A DNA stretch of 50,398 nt from a virus. The position numbers and the translations under genes were made by a program. The stretch is from the IMG/VR virus record IMGVR_UViG_3300025102_000049, positions 1 to 50,398 of that record; one strand, given 5' to 3'. The notes beneath the pieces were generated by a model. The model did not search any database, was not told where the DNA came from, and worked only from the letters and a program-made list of their open reading frames with translations. Positions 35,853-44,051 of the stretch are shown here, in pieces. Position 1 is the first letter of the stretch. Each line of letters opens with the position of its first letter.

Positions 35853-36307
35853 CAGAGTACCCCTTTGAGTTTCAATATCTCATCAAGACCTTCTGATGTA
35901 AGATGTTTCTTTCCTTCGACATTAGCAAGTATCAATAGGAACTTTAACCATACATCTCTACTACCTTCATCCCCAATGTAAAGAGCATTATCTTCATCTA
36001 AAGCATTTTGAAGATAGGTTGATTGAAAGTTTCTAATATGCTCCAATCTTCCTATCCTCAATATTGGTCTAGGTCTTACCTTAGACTCTACTTCTTTGAT
36101 ATTACAATAGATACCATTCTGCATAAAGACCCGTTGTACCTTAGTTAGTAGGTGCATATCTCCTCTCATTACAATTGAGAGTTTGACCTTATACCCCAAA
36201 TCATGATTACTATCTCTGTTGATAACAACCACAGGTTTTGCTAGTATTGCACATACACCTGAAATAACATCTTTGTTTAATCCAACAACTGACGCTGTAT
36301 TCCACAC
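35852..36307 (-). CDS. LAGLIDADG-fold-like protein without clear catalytic motif
   Basis: This 151-aa protein (GTG start, AGGG 6 bases upstream) has the beta-beta-alpha pattern of single-domain LAGLIDADG proteins: GYKVKLSIVMRGDMHLLTKVQ, then GIYCNIKEV, then RPILRIGRLEHI, then a helical end. The acidic LAGLIDADG helix itself is not seen at the N-terminus (ISGVCAILAKP), so it may be a DNA-binding protein derived from a homing nuclease, or a coincidental match. It lies directly downstream of the ligase gene. Confidence 0.4.
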   Translation of the reverse strand: MWNTASVVGLNKDVISGVCAILAKPVVVINRDSNHDLGYKVKLSIVMRGDMHLLTKVQRVFMQNGIYCNIKEVESKVRPRPILRIGRLEHIRNFQSTYLQNALDEDNALYIGDEGSRDVWLKFLLILANVEGKKHLTSEGLDEILKLKGVL

Positions 36308-36344
36308 GATTAACCCTATGCGAATAGGTACATAACCATTTACC

Positions 36345-37895
36345 CTAAGCCATCATCTGCAAGTCTAAAATAGAGTTACATTCCTTAGCGAACTTATCGT
36401 TTCTAATCCTTAGAACTCTAGGAAAACGCAGTCCATAATTACCTTCTGCGTCCCTTGATATTAAATCACAAGTTACTTCTAGTACAATTCTAGGTAGTAC
36501 ATGGAAAACTTCAGCATTGAACTTCTCAATAATCTTCTTTAGTTCTGTTGTTAAAAACATTAAATCACCATCAGACAATCCCGTTCCTACTGAACCCACT
36601 GATAGATAACCAGTAGGAGAAGAGTCATCTTTAACTGAAATACCAAACGTACCAAAGACATTACTTCTTTTACCATCACCATACTTAGCAGACGTAATCA
36701 CTACATCTAAATCAATTCTAGGCGGTTTGTGTTTTACCATAGCACTAGTTCTTCTTCCTGCTTGATAAGTAGCGTCTAAATCCTTTATCATAATACCTTC
36801 AAAGCCTTCGTTGATAGCCATATTATATGCTCTTTCAATGTCTTTATCTGTAAAAGATATTGCTCTATTGATAGAAGGGAAGTCAGGCATATGAATTAAA
36901 CGTTCTTTGTATTTTTGTTCTATCAAACTATGACCCATGTAATATAATATATCAAAGATAACTAAGTGTACAGGACATGTTTCCACCGCAGTTTCTATGT
37001 CTTTAGAATGCACTCTTGTTGCTAGTTTCTTATGGTCAGCAGGTTCTATGCTACCTGTTCTTTCTACTGGGTAAATCTCAGTATCTAAAATAAAGGTACT
37101 GGCATTAAACGTTTTAGCCAACTCAACTATGTCGGGGTATTGTCTAGTAACTACCTTACCTTTCCTATTGAAAATAATTACGTTATCTTTATCTCTATGA
37201 ATCTGATACCTATTACCATCGTACTTGTAATCAATTAGATAATTATCAGGTGTTACATATGGAGTCTTAAACTTCTTAGCCAATGAACACTGAATATACT
37301 TACCAACTCCTGAATGTGTAGGTGGTGTATTACCACTAGATAGATACCTAAATACTTCAGAAGGCGAATGCAGTTTGAGGTATTCCTCACGAAATCGAGA
37401 GTTGAACCTACGCTTCAATAGAGAAGAAAGAGCCTTTTCCCCGATACCGTTTCTAGGATGTCTAAGCCAATAGCGAATAAACCACTTAACTTCTAATGCT
37501 GACATTTTATTTAATGCTTCATTAATCATAGTGTATGAATTACTATTGATAGAAGAACAATCTAATGTCAAAAGAGAATACATATTTCTGATTGTATAGT
37601 TAGAATCATTGTTCCACTCACCATCTAGAAACTTGTATATTCCTTCACCTAAATCACTCCACATTCCTGCTTGAGATTTAACCTCGTCTTCGAACATCTG
37701 TAATGAGTTAGCAATCCATGTGACTGCTCTCTTATTACCGATGTTATTAGTCTCAAGATTTAATGATAGAATATCTAATACAACATTAGGATTACTAAAT
37801 GAACTAAGTGATTCATCTAATATTCTAATCTTATCTGTTGTTCTATTCTGTTGTTCTATTGCTTCACACATTCTAGCGAATCTAATTAGACTCAT
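36345..37895 (-). CDS. lig: ATP-dependent DNA ligase
   Basis: This 516-aa protein has the nucleotidyltransferase core: motif I DYKYDGNR with the adenylated Lys at 224, motif III LDTEIYP, motif IV FEGIMIKDLDATYQAG, motif V AMVKHKPP, and the C-terminal OB-fold region with GTFGISVKDD and VTCDLISRD. The N-terminal 200 residues form the helical DNA-binding domain. It seals nicks and Okazaki fragments using ATP, as archaeal and eukaryotic ligases do. Length is close to archaeal ligases (about 550-600 aa), a little short. The start overlaps the PC4-like gene by 14 bases. Confidence 0.92.
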   Translation of the reverse strand: MSLIRFARMCEAIEQQNRTTDKIRILDESLSSFSNPNVVLDILSLNLETNNIGNKRAVTWIANSLQMFEDEVKSQAGMWSDLGEGIYKFLDGEWNNDSNYTIRNMYSLLTLDCSSINSNSYTMINEALNKMSALEVKWFIRYWLRHPRNGIGEKALSSLLKRRFNSRFREEYLKLHSPSEVFRYLSSGNTPPTHSGVGKYIQCSLAKKFKTPYVTPDNYLIDYKYDGNRYQIHRDKDNVIIFNRKGKVVTRQYPDIVELAKTFNASTFILDTEIYPVERTGSIEPADHKKLATRVHSKDIETAVETCPVHLVIFDILYYMGHSLIEQKYKERLIHMPDFPSINRAISFTDKDIERAYNMAINEGFEGIMIKDLDATYQAGRRTSAMVKHKPPRIDLDVVITSAKYGDGKRSNVFGTFGISVKDDSSPTGYLSVGSVGTGLSDGDLMFLTTELKKIIEKFNAEVFHVLPRIVLEVTCDLISRDAEGNYGLRFPRVLRIRNDKFAKECNSILDLQMMA

Positions 37896-38112
37896 CAGTA
37901 TTCACCTTGTAATTATCATTAATCTTAGTCAAACCTTTCAGCAAAACATCTAGTTCATCCATATTCATTCGGATTCCTTTTCTAGACGGTTTACCATTTG
38001 TGTACCACCTAACATCTACTACATCTATTTTGTAATATTGTCCTTTCTTTACTATCATTTCCATTGTCGCATTTCTTGGTATTCTTAATACCGTTTCTAA
38101 CTCTTTACTCAT
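37882..38112 (-). CDS. PC4/Sub1-like single-strand DNA-binding protein
   Basis: This 76-aa protein contains QYYKIDVVDVRWYTNGKPSR followed by KGIRMNMDELDVLLKGL, matching the PC4 core (VDIRxYY, then GxxxPxKKGIxLxxEQWxxL). PC4 proteins bind single-stranded DNA as dimers and act in transcription or replication. I use ATG 38112 (ATGA overlap with the upstream stop) instead of the TTG at 38121. Neighbouring ligase fits a replication or repair role. Confidence 0.65.
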   Translation of the reverse strand: MSKELETVLRIPRNATMEMIVKKGQYYKIDVVDVRWYTNGKPSRKGIRMNMDELDVLLKGLTKINDNYKVNTDESN

Positions 38113-38510
38113 TCGTACCAACCTTCCTTAAATCTATTCAAATCTTTTAGAGATGTGAACGTTCTAATTCCCTCAACGTCATCAACTCTTGTGGCAATAT
38201 ACACCACGCCCCCTAAACTACTAATCTTAATTATCTCATATGTTCTATTCTCAGGATGTTCGAAAACTTCCATTGTTTCTATATCAGGAACTAAACCATA
38301 GTTCTTAGACAAATCTGAACTTATTGAGTTAATATTGTTAGCGACATACTTTACTATCAATGCCTTTTGTATTGGGACTTTAGCATCAACTACTAGTTTT
38401 ATTTTACCACTCATTTCACAAACCTTACACTTATTACCTTCACAAATAGGACAAGTTATATCCGCAGGTAGCGGAGCAGGGAACTGAACGGTTATTGCTT
38501 TCTTCTTCAT
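38109..38510 (-). CDS. Zinc-finger protein with CxxC-x4-CxxC site
   Basis: This 133-aa protein has CPICEGNKCKVCEMSGKI at residues 20-37, a tight DnaJ-like Cys arrangement. A beta-alpha region of unclear family follows (VPIQKALIVKYVANNI and TYEIIKISSLGGVVYIATRV). ATGA overlaps on both sides. Function unknown. Confidence 0.55.
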   Translation of the reverse strand: MKKKAITVQFPAPLPADITCPICEGNKCKVCEMSGKIKLVVDAKVPIQKALIVKYVANNINSISSDLSKNYGLVPDIETMEVFEHPENRTYEIIKISSLGGVVYIATRVDDVEGIRTFTSLKDLNRFKEGWYE

Positions 38511-38998
38511 TCTCTACCATTCCATACACGATACTTTACTTCATATTCAACTGTTACATCAAATGGGAAAGTAGCAAACATAAGTGTTGCATTTCCAAAT
38601 TGTGGTGCATATCCTGTATTCCATAGTAAGCCGTCTTGCAGAAGATGACCCTCGATATTAAATGAATAGTTGTTAAATATAACAGAGTTATTCACAATAT
38701 CAAAACTAAGATGAGTTACATTATAATTAAAATAATCTAACTCAATCAAACCATAAGTAGTATTAACATCTAACCAAACAGTCTGATATGTAGAATTATT
38801 CACATCGTTAATTAAAAATGTAAACGTACCATTAATGGTTGTCCATTCTTTTGGTGCTTGTGTTTCTTCATCAAACACTTCATCGGGTGTTGGAATTGTA
38901 CATCCTGCTAACAATGTTGTTAGTATTAAGAATACAAAACCATACTCCTTAAGGGTTGTTTGTCTGCTATTTTCCATAGTTAATGTATTATCGCTCAT
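38507..38998 (-). CDS. Putative surface lipoprotein rich in N-glycosylation sequons
   Basis: This 163-aa protein has a signal segment YGFVFLILTTLLAGC with a lipobox-type LLAGC at about residues 29-33, so it is probably exported and lipid-anchored. The mature part is a beta-rich domain carrying at least eight N-x-S/T sites in about 110 residues. Export suggests a role at the host surface, such as superinfection exclusion or masking; this is an inference. It sits inside the replication operon with ATGA overlaps to both neighbours. Confidence 0.6.
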   Translation of the reverse strand: MSDNTLTMENSRQTTLKEYGFVFLILTTLLAGCTIPTPDEVFDEETQAPKEWTTINGTFTFLINDVNNSTYQTVWLDVNTTYGLIELDYFNYNVTHLSFDIVNNSVIFNNYSFNIEGHLLQDGLLWNTGYAPQFGNATLMFATFPFDVTVEYEVKYRVWNGRE

Positions 38999-39339
38999 AT
39001 TTCTTCATCTCCATAAAAGTCATCAATGGTAGGTGCGGGACTGTCATTGAATGCAATTATCCCTTCAACATGTAGGTTATCAGTCTTTTCTAGACGTTTT
39101 GCTTCCTTTATCATAGCCTTTTCATGTTCAACTTCCATCATAATGGTAAATGCCCTATCTAATTTCTTATGAGAGAAATCAATCTGTTCAGTTATACCAT
39201 TCTTGTTAATCATACAGTCATCCAACATTTTTCGCATAAAACAAACAAGGTCTAACAGTTCCGTGTTATGTTTTACTAGTGTTTTAACACCTTTCGCTAC
39301 ATCATTCGCATCTTCTATCAATTTTTTACTTTTATTCAT
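38995..39339 (-). CDS. Unknown helical protein
   Basis: This 114-aa protein is almost all helical, with heptad-like stretches (LIEDANDVAKGVKTLVKHN, then LDRAFTIMMEVEHEKAMIKE) and an acidic C-terminal tail (IDDFYGDEEI). No family recognised. Confidence 0.55.
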   Translation of the reverse strand: MNKSKKLIEDANDVAKGVKTLVKHNTELLDLVCFMRKMLDDCMINKNGITEQIDFSHKKLDRAFTIMMEVEHEKAMIKEAKRLEKTDNLHVEGIIAFNDSPAPTIDDFYGDEEI

Positions 39340-39525
39340 TTATTCTTCCTCCATCATTATACATTTTTGTAAATATACTGCTAGGTCAAGAGCCTCCTCC
39401 TGTGCATGAATTAACCATGCTTTACGAGTTAGGTCTTTCCTTTCCATAGTAGTATTATACTTTCTCTTACCTATTTCGGCTCGTTGCCTTAACTTTACTA
39501 TTACTATCTCTTCTACTTCACTCAT
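39340..39525 (-). CDS. Short MazG-like/NTP-pyrophosphohydrolase-like protein
   Basis: This 61-aa protein has RQRAEIGKRKYNTTMERKDL followed by WLIHAQEEALDLAVYL. This resembles the dATP/dGTP and MazG-type all-alpha pyrophosphatases, where the E-E-x-x-D-x-x-x-Y motif binds Mg. The protein is shorter than most members. It may trim non-canonical or excess dNTPs beside the viral RNR. It overlaps the upstream gene by 8 bases. Confidence 0.55.
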   Translation of the reverse strand: MSEVEEIVIVKLRQRAEIGKRKYNTTMERKDLTRKAWLIHAQEEALDLAVYLQKCIMMEEE

Positions 39526-39748
39526 CTTCTTTCGCCTTCCTTCTTTCGTGCATTACATCTTCAAACGCATGAAGTTGTGCTTCACTCATATGACTAGTAA
39601 ATATAGTGCCACTAATCATATGAATATCAGTAACGTATGTGTTTTTCTTCAACATACCTTGTGCTTCTTCATTAATACAATACCCACTAATATCATCTAC
39701 CTTTAGAGTAGTGACACCTGAATTAGTTACTAAACTAATCAATCTCAT
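39518..39748 (-). CDS. Unknown small protein
   Basis: This 76-aa protein is beta-rich at the N-terminus (MRLISLVTNSGVTTLKV) with a C-terminal helix (AQLHAFEDVMHERRKAKEDE). ATGA overlap with the JAMM gene. No family recognised. Confidence 0.5.
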   Translation of the reverse strand: MRLISLVTNSGVTTLKVDDISGYCINEEAQGMLKKNTYVTDIHMISGTIFTSHMSEAQLHAFEDVMHERRKAKEDE

Positions 39749-40254
39749 TCCTCTTCCCCACTGTATGAACTCTTTTGTTCTAGTAGCCCATAGAAAACCT
39801 TCTTTGCTACAATAGTTTCAGGATTGAATGCTAAGTATTGGTTATCACCAAGAACAATAGCAGACTTTAGTATAGGTTTCCAAGTGTTAATTGTTGACCA
39901 ATCAGTTGAACTGAAATAAGCCTGACCAAAAGGATGAGTGTGAATCCAACATTTAATCGGTATTCTCATCGGTGCGCCGTTTACTAGTTCATCTTCATGT
40001 CCTTCAAATGACACAAAGGATGGGTCGCCACTGCTGATGTATAAATCATCTTTATCATCAACAATTACTTGTACTTCCATACCTTCTAATACATCTATTG
40101 ACATCTTCCATATTGCTGTCATGAAGGCTTCAGTGGAATTGTTAGGGAAGAGATATTCTATATCATCTGCCATATCATTATACACATCTCGTATGTGTTG
40201 TTTCCAATCAAACTCCTTCATTACCTTTTCATTTTCTGTTACTTCTTCTTCCAT
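39745..40254 (-). CDS. JAMM/MPN+ metallopeptidase
   Basis: This 169-aa protein has a complete JAMM zinc site HTHPFGQAYFSSTDW: His105, His107, Ser115 and Asp118, with PIKCWIHTHP as the preceding strand. Such proteins remove ubiquitin-like proteins or trim their C-termini. The frame opens further upstream at 40311, but GAGGAGGAATAAAA gives ATG 40254 a far better start. It shares the strand with a ThiF/E1-like gene (41285-41875) and a ubiquitin-like ORF ending in Gly-Gly-Tyr (46404-46604), suggesting a linked conjugation or processing pathway. Substrate unknown. Confidence 0.8.
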   Translation of the reverse strand: MEEEVTENEKVMKEFDWKQHIRDVYNDMADDIEYLFPNNSTEAFMTAIWKMSIDVLEGMEVQVIVDDKDDLYISSGDPSFVSFEGHEDELVNGAPMRIPIKCWIHTHPFGQAYFSSTDWSTINTWKPILKSAIVLGDNQYLAFNPETIVAKKVFYGLLEQKSSYSGEEE

Positions 40255-40256
40255 TT

Positions 40257-40406
40257 TTATTCCTCCTCGTTTTTCTTTATTTTTGCTGTTGCTTTCTCTA
40301 ATTGAATCCAATTAGAAAACGTTAGACTTGCATCTATTCTTCCATCAAGTAATGCTTGTTCATAATCATCACGCATTTCTTGAAACTTTCTTCCCATCTT
40401 TCCCAT
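40257..40406 (-). CDS. 49-aa helical microprotein
   Basis: The peptide starts MGKMGRKFQEMRDDYEQALL and ends AKIKKNEEE, a charged helix. A run of six G 7 bases before the ATG serves as ribosome site, and the ORF fills the gap between the C2H2 finger gene and the JAMM gene. Function unknown. Confidence 0.5.
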   Translation of the reverse strand: MGKMGRKFQEMRDDYEQALLDGRIDASLTFSNWIQLEKATAKIKKNEEE

Positions 40407-40646
40407 TTATATTCCCCCCATATTATCTATAATCATATCTTGACTGTTAACAAACTCATGATAGGCTCGATGTCCTGCAATGAATCCACCTGCATGTCTT
40501 TTAGTTCCTAAGAACTCCTCACCACATACAGGACAAGTAACCTTTACTATCTCTGCTTGTTGGTAATATCCATCTGTTGAAATAACATTCATAACTTCGT
40601 CAATCATTTGTTCGTCTATATCTTCTATATTCTCTTCATCACTCAT
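40407..40646 (-). CDS. C2H2 zinc-finger protein
   Basis: This 79-aa protein has CPVCGEEFLGTKRHAGGFIAGH at residues 38-59, a C-x2-C and two His, with a preceding acidic helix (EENIEDIDEQMIDEVM). The finger resembles DNA-binding archaeal/viral C2H2 proteins. ATGA overlap with its upstream neighbour. Likely DNA or protein binding. Confidence 0.55.
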   Translation of the reverse strand: MSDEENIEDIDEQMIDEVMNVISTDGYYQQAEIVKVTCPVCGEEFLGTKRHAGGFIAGHRAYHEFVNSQDMIIDNMGGI

Positions 40647-40915
40647 ATTTTCACCTTCATATATTGTCTCAATGTTTTTATTGGTCTAAGTAATTGTTTA
40701 CCCTCGACCTTGGTTTCTGTTTTAGATTCTACTACGGATGTAGTTTTACTAAAAACACTTACACCACTTTTTATTCTTCGCCTGTACTGTTCTCTCCACA
40801 TTACTTGAACACAATCATTGCAGAACCTTCTGCTATCTGCCAAATGTTCGGGAACAGGTTCATCCTCTTTACCACAAAGAGTCTTTCCTAATATTGTAAA
40901 GCAGATATATTTCAT
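40643..40915 (-). CDS. Cys-rich protein with CxxC pair
   Basis: This 90-aa protein has Cys at 5 and 14, a His at 24 and C-N-D-C near 32-35 that could chelate zinc, followed by a basic C-terminus (WREQYRRRIKSG, then RPIKTLRQYMKVKI). The pattern is not a standard ribbon. Function unknown. Confidence 0.5.
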   Translation of the reverse strand: MKYICFTILGKTLCGKEDEPVPEHLADSRRFCNDCVQVMWREQYRRRIKSGVSVFSKTTSVVESKTETKVEGKQLLRPIKTLRQYMKVKI

Positions 40916-41058
40916 TATTCAAAACCCCCTCTCTCTGTTATTCTTTTCATCATTAGTTTGTATGAACCATACCTACCTTTGCCATGGCACTTCCAACAGA
41001 GTGGGCGACCAATATAGGTAAGTTGTGATTCGTTTTTATTACATACTATGCACTTCAT
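40915..41058 (-). CDS. 47-aa zinc-ribbon microprotein
   Basis: CIVC (3-6) and CWKC (21-24) form two CxxC pairs, followed by a basic GKGRYGSYKLMMKRI tail. The ATG overlaps the upstream stop (ATGA) and its own stop TAA shares bases with the next ATG. Function unknown; nucleic-acid binding is likely for the basic tail. Confidence 0.6.
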   Translation of the reverse strand: MKCIVCNKNESQLTYIGRPLCWKCHGKGRYGSYKLMMKRITERGGFE

Positions 41059-41285
41059 TCTTCTTTCTCCTTGTATGCGGGATGGGTCTTTGGTAATCTA
41101 TGTAATCTTCTACTCATCATATTATGGATGAGAGAGGAAACAGAGTCAGCCCCATCCAAGAATCTTTTCTCGGCTGTTTTATCTCCTGAAGGACACATCT
41201 TCTCTTCTAATTCTGTTAAGTCTATTCTATCCATAAGATGCTTCAGTACTTCATATTCGACATGTATCTTAGAAGCGGCTCTCAT
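41055..41285 (-). CDS. Unknown small helical protein next to the E1-like gene
   Basis: This 76-aa protein has a helical N-terminal segment (EYEVLKHLMDRIDLTELEEK) and a central Cys in MCPSGD. The start overlaps the E1-like gene stop by one base (TAATG). No family recognised. The pairing with the E1-like gene is noted for the modification-system hypothesis. Confidence 0.5.
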   Translation of the reverse strand: MRAASKIHVEYEVLKHLMDRIDLTELEEKMCPSGDKTAEKRFLDGADSVSSLIHNMMSRRLHRLPKTHPAYKEKEE

Positions 41286-41875
41286 TAAACATTCACCACC
41301 ATTTTATCAGCAACGTTCTCATTGTCTTGCCACCATCTTTGAATCCACTGTACTGCAATACCTGCAATTGCAACTTGCATACAGTTTACTTGTTCAGGAC
41401 TACCATCCCAATCTCCACCTTGACAACTGAATGAACCTTCTGCTCCTGATAGTAAATCGTCAACAAGATTAGCATTAACCTTGTAAGAGATTAAAGCCGC
41501 ATTGCGACCTTGCGCTCTCAAATCCAACCACTTAATCTTAGCATCATCACCATATCCTTGACGATATAATAAACGTCTTACTGCTAAGTTATCAGCACAA
41601 CAAACTACTAGGTCATATCCTTTCAATTGTTTCTCCACTAATACTTGATAAGGTTGAGGCTTCACAGGTTTTAACCCGTTTACCTTCAACCTATTGTTGA
41701 GAGCGTTAACTTTAGTTTGTCCTACCATATCGGCCATAAAGTTTTGATATGTTAGATTCTTTTCTTCTAACTTATCATCATCAAATACTGTTATGTCGTA
41801 TATACCAATTCTCGATAGGAAGTCAACCAAATAACTTCCAATTCCACCTGTTCCTATTATCATTACTTTTCTCAT
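41285..41875 (-). CDS. ThiF/MoeB/E1-like adenylating enzyme
   Basis: This 196-aa protein has the Rossmann nucleotide loop GTGGIGSY (8-15), FDDDKLEEKNLTYQNF (31-46) with the Asp pair 32/34, a Lys at 55 in GQTK, and CCADN at 92-96. The usual N-x-x-R-Q has Tyr in place of Arg (YQ). Cys151 and Cys165 in the C-terminal part are candidates for the thioester or zinc role. The length (196 aa) is a minimal E1 core without extra domains. E1s adenylate the C-terminal Gly-Gly of ubiquitin-like proteins for transfer or sulfur delivery. A ubiquitin-like ORF is encoded 4.5 kb upstream in the same direction. ATGA overlap with the TFB gene. Confidence 0.8.
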   Translation of the reverse strand: MRKVMIIGTGGIGSYLVDFLSRIGIYDITVFDDDKLEEKNLTYQNFMADMVGQTKVNALNNRLKVNGLKPVKPQPYQVLVEKQLKGYDLVVCCADNLAVRRLLYRQGYGDDAKIKWLDLRAQGRNAALISYKVNANLVDDLLSGAEGSFSCQGGDWDGSPEQVNCMQVAIAGIAVQWIQRWWQDNENVADKMVVNV

Positions 41876-42750
41876 TCTCTTATTCCTCCAATTATTTTAT
41901 TTACATTATATTTATTCAAGATAGTTCTTTCTATCTGTATTAATTCACATATCTTTCTTATGTGTATTCTCAGTGTTACTTCACTGATATTAACTGTTGA
42001 TGCTAATTCTCTCTGTAATACTGAATGACCTAACATCTTACATGCAATGTATACTGCTCCCGCGATTTCACCATTACCAACTCTAACATTAACTGATTCA
42101 TAATAGTTAGATACATAGTCAACAAAAGCAAAGATAAGATTTCTATCTTTTATATCTGCTCCTGATTTATCTAAGCATACGGTTACTACATCATGAACAT
42201 CTCTAACACCAAAAATATGAGACTTACGATAGAACTTGGCTATCTTTTTAGAAGCCCTCATTATCTTACTTCTATGAACTCCTGTTGTTTTCTGTAAAGA
42301 CTTGAGCGATACAAAAATACTTTCATCCTTTAGAATGAAGTATGCTAAACCTGCCGCCCTAACTTCTGTTGGTAGACCAATTAATACTCTATTTCGTTGT
42401 AACTCTTGATAGTAGTGTTCTACCTCTCTTCTTAATGAGAGTTTATACGGTTTGTAAGGAGATAGATACATCATACATGTATTGTGAGTTGCTATATCTC
42501 CTTCTGACCAAAACTTACTCTTTGCCTCCGTCTTAATATGGTTGAGTCTTAGACTATGTTTTACAGACGTTTTACTTCTATTACCAAATTGTATTGTACT
42601 ACCCATACCATATTTAGAGTCTGATTCCATTGCACTAGACGTTTCCTCGAATATCTCGACATTAAGCACAAGACCACAATCAGAACATATGTGGTAGCCC
42701 AACCTATCATCAAACGATGATTCGGTTGAGCCACACTCCATACACTTCAC
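41872..42750 (-). CDS. tfb: Transcription initiation factor B (TFIIB family)
   Basis: This 292-aa protein has the zinc ribbon CMEC and CSDC (Cys3, 6, 22, 25), a B-finger-like segment, and two cyclin-fold repeats, with GEIAGAVYIACKMLGHSVLQ in the second. It recruits RNA polymerase to TATA/BRE promoters. The GTG start at 42750 overlaps the previous stop. A viral copy may redirect host RNA polymerase to viral promoters; the repeated AATAGAAATAA motif is a candidate target, which is inference. Confidence 0.88.
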   Translation of the reverse strand: MKCMECGSTESSFDDRLGYHICSDCGLVLNVEIFEETSSAMESDSKYGMGSTIQFGNRSKTSVKHSLRLNHIKTEAKSKFWSEGDIATHNTCMMYLSPYKPYKLSLRREVEHYYQELQRNRVLIGLPTEVRAAGLAYFILKDESIFVSLKSLQKTTGVHRSKIMRASKKIAKFYRKSHIFGVRDVHDVVTVCLDKSGADIKDRNLIFAFVDYVSNYYESVNVRVGNGEIAGAVYIACKMLGHSVLQRELASTVNISEVTLRIHIRKICELIQIERTILNKYNVNKIIGGIRE

Positions 42751-44051
42751 GCTTTAGCCTCCAATGCTTTCTTTGCCGCATAGTCTTGTTCTTTCTGTTT
42801 AGACCAAGAGTTTAGTTTGGACATATCCATACGGTAATTATCAGGGTTTACTAGGTTTCTTTCAGATGCTTGTTTAACATAATCAACAATAGTATAGATA
42901 CTCTTAGCAGAAGTTTCATCATTCATTAATGCTAATGCTCTAGCAGTTAGTTGGTCGCCAATGCTTGAGTTTCTATGAATATTATCAATACATATTGGGC
43001 CAGTGAGTGAATGACCTTTCCAAGTTTTTCCACCTGCATCTTTACCATTAATCATGTATGTGTTAACATTCTGATGACCAAGTTTCATACCTTTCTTCTC
43101 ATCAACAACAACCCAATCAGCAACTTTACCTCTAACGAATAGAGCCTTGTTCATTGGGTTTCTGAATTGAACCAATCTAATATTCGGATATTCAGCATCC
43201 ATATCATGTAGTAGTTTTGTTGCTCTGTCTTCAACCATATTCTGCTTTCTGTTCTGCATTAACCACGCTATACATAACTTCTGTTCTGTTGGACTAGGCA
43301 TATTACCCATCAACAATTGCCATAATTTTGAAGGGTCTGCTCTATACCAAGTCTTAGACTTAGATTGACCAAACCTAAAAGTATTAATGAACACATTCAA
43401 ATCTTTGAGAGTAATAGCACCCCAAACACCTTCGGAAATCTCTAAGGCACATTCGGTTTCACTGATTACTTTAGTATTAATCAACACCTCATGTTTTTCT
43501 CCTACATGATAAAAATTGTAATTACTTCTATTTTCAATAGCATGAAGAACATTAGGTGGATAGTGAACAACCTTCTCAATGTAATCATCCATTACAAGTA
43601 CATCTCTTACAAACGCACCACGAATTATTATCTTAGATAGAACAACTGCAAGGTCTTTCTTACTTACTCTAACACCATCAATATAATGTCCACTACCTTT
43701 TCGACCATAAACAACAATACTTTCACCATTATGGTATTTGAAAGTTATAGTATTCAAGAAGTTTTCATTCTGTACTTTAGTTAACAATGCGTTAGTTATT
43801 AATGCAGAAGTATTTGTTAGTACAGGGTCTTGTTCACCTCTAACATTTGATAGGCTTGGCCTAGTTACTTGCCATGACATTTCCCCAAATTGATTGAAAG
43901 CATTTCTATTAGTTACATACTTACCGAATCTATCTCGCATCCAAATACTGCGAAACAACTGTTTCTTAGATGACCTGAGCAAGAAACTACTAGTTGTGTA
44001 ACTTCTTGTGTCATCTCCTACTGAGGGTATTGTTACTTTTATTTTTACCAT
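42747..44051 (-). CDS. Large unknown protein with possible E2-like region
   Basis: This 434-aa protein was not recognised as a known family. Residues 276-360 have an E2-like order: an amphipathic helix (ATKLLHDMDAEYP), strands (LFVRGKVADWVVVDEKK), a YMINGKDAGGK turn, then GHSLTGPICIDNI, where Cys354 follows Gly-Pro-Ile and precedes Ile-Asp. This echoes the G-x-I-C-L-D around the catalytic Cys of ubiquitin-conjugating enzymes. The N-terminal 250 residues are beta-rich with a basic start (FLLRSSKKQLFRS). Position between an E1-like enzyme plus TFB and the RNR/ubiquitin-like pair adds weight, but the match is weak. AAGGTGAATAAAA gives the start. Confidence 0.35.
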   Translation of the reverse strand: MVKIKVTIPSVGDDTRSYTTSSFLLRSSKKQLFRSIWMRDRFGKYVTNRNAFNQFGEMSWQVTRPSLSNVRGEQDPVLTNTSALITNALLTKVQNENFLNTITFKYHNGESIVVYGRKGSGHYIDGVRVSKKDLAVVLSKIIIRGAFVRDVLVMDDYIEKVVHYPPNVLHAIENRSNYNFYHVGEKHEVLINTKVISETECALEISEGVWGAITLKDLNVFINTFRFGQSKSKTWYRADPSKLWQLLMGNMPSPTEQKLCIAWLMQNRKQNMVEDRATKLLHDMDAEYPNIRLVQFRNPMNKALFVRGKVADWVVVDEKKGMKLGHQNVNTYMINGKDAGGKTWKGHSLTGPICIDNIHRNSSIGDQLTARALALMNDETSAKSIYTIVDYVKQASERNLVNPDNYRMDMSKLNSWSKQKEQDYAAKKALEAKA

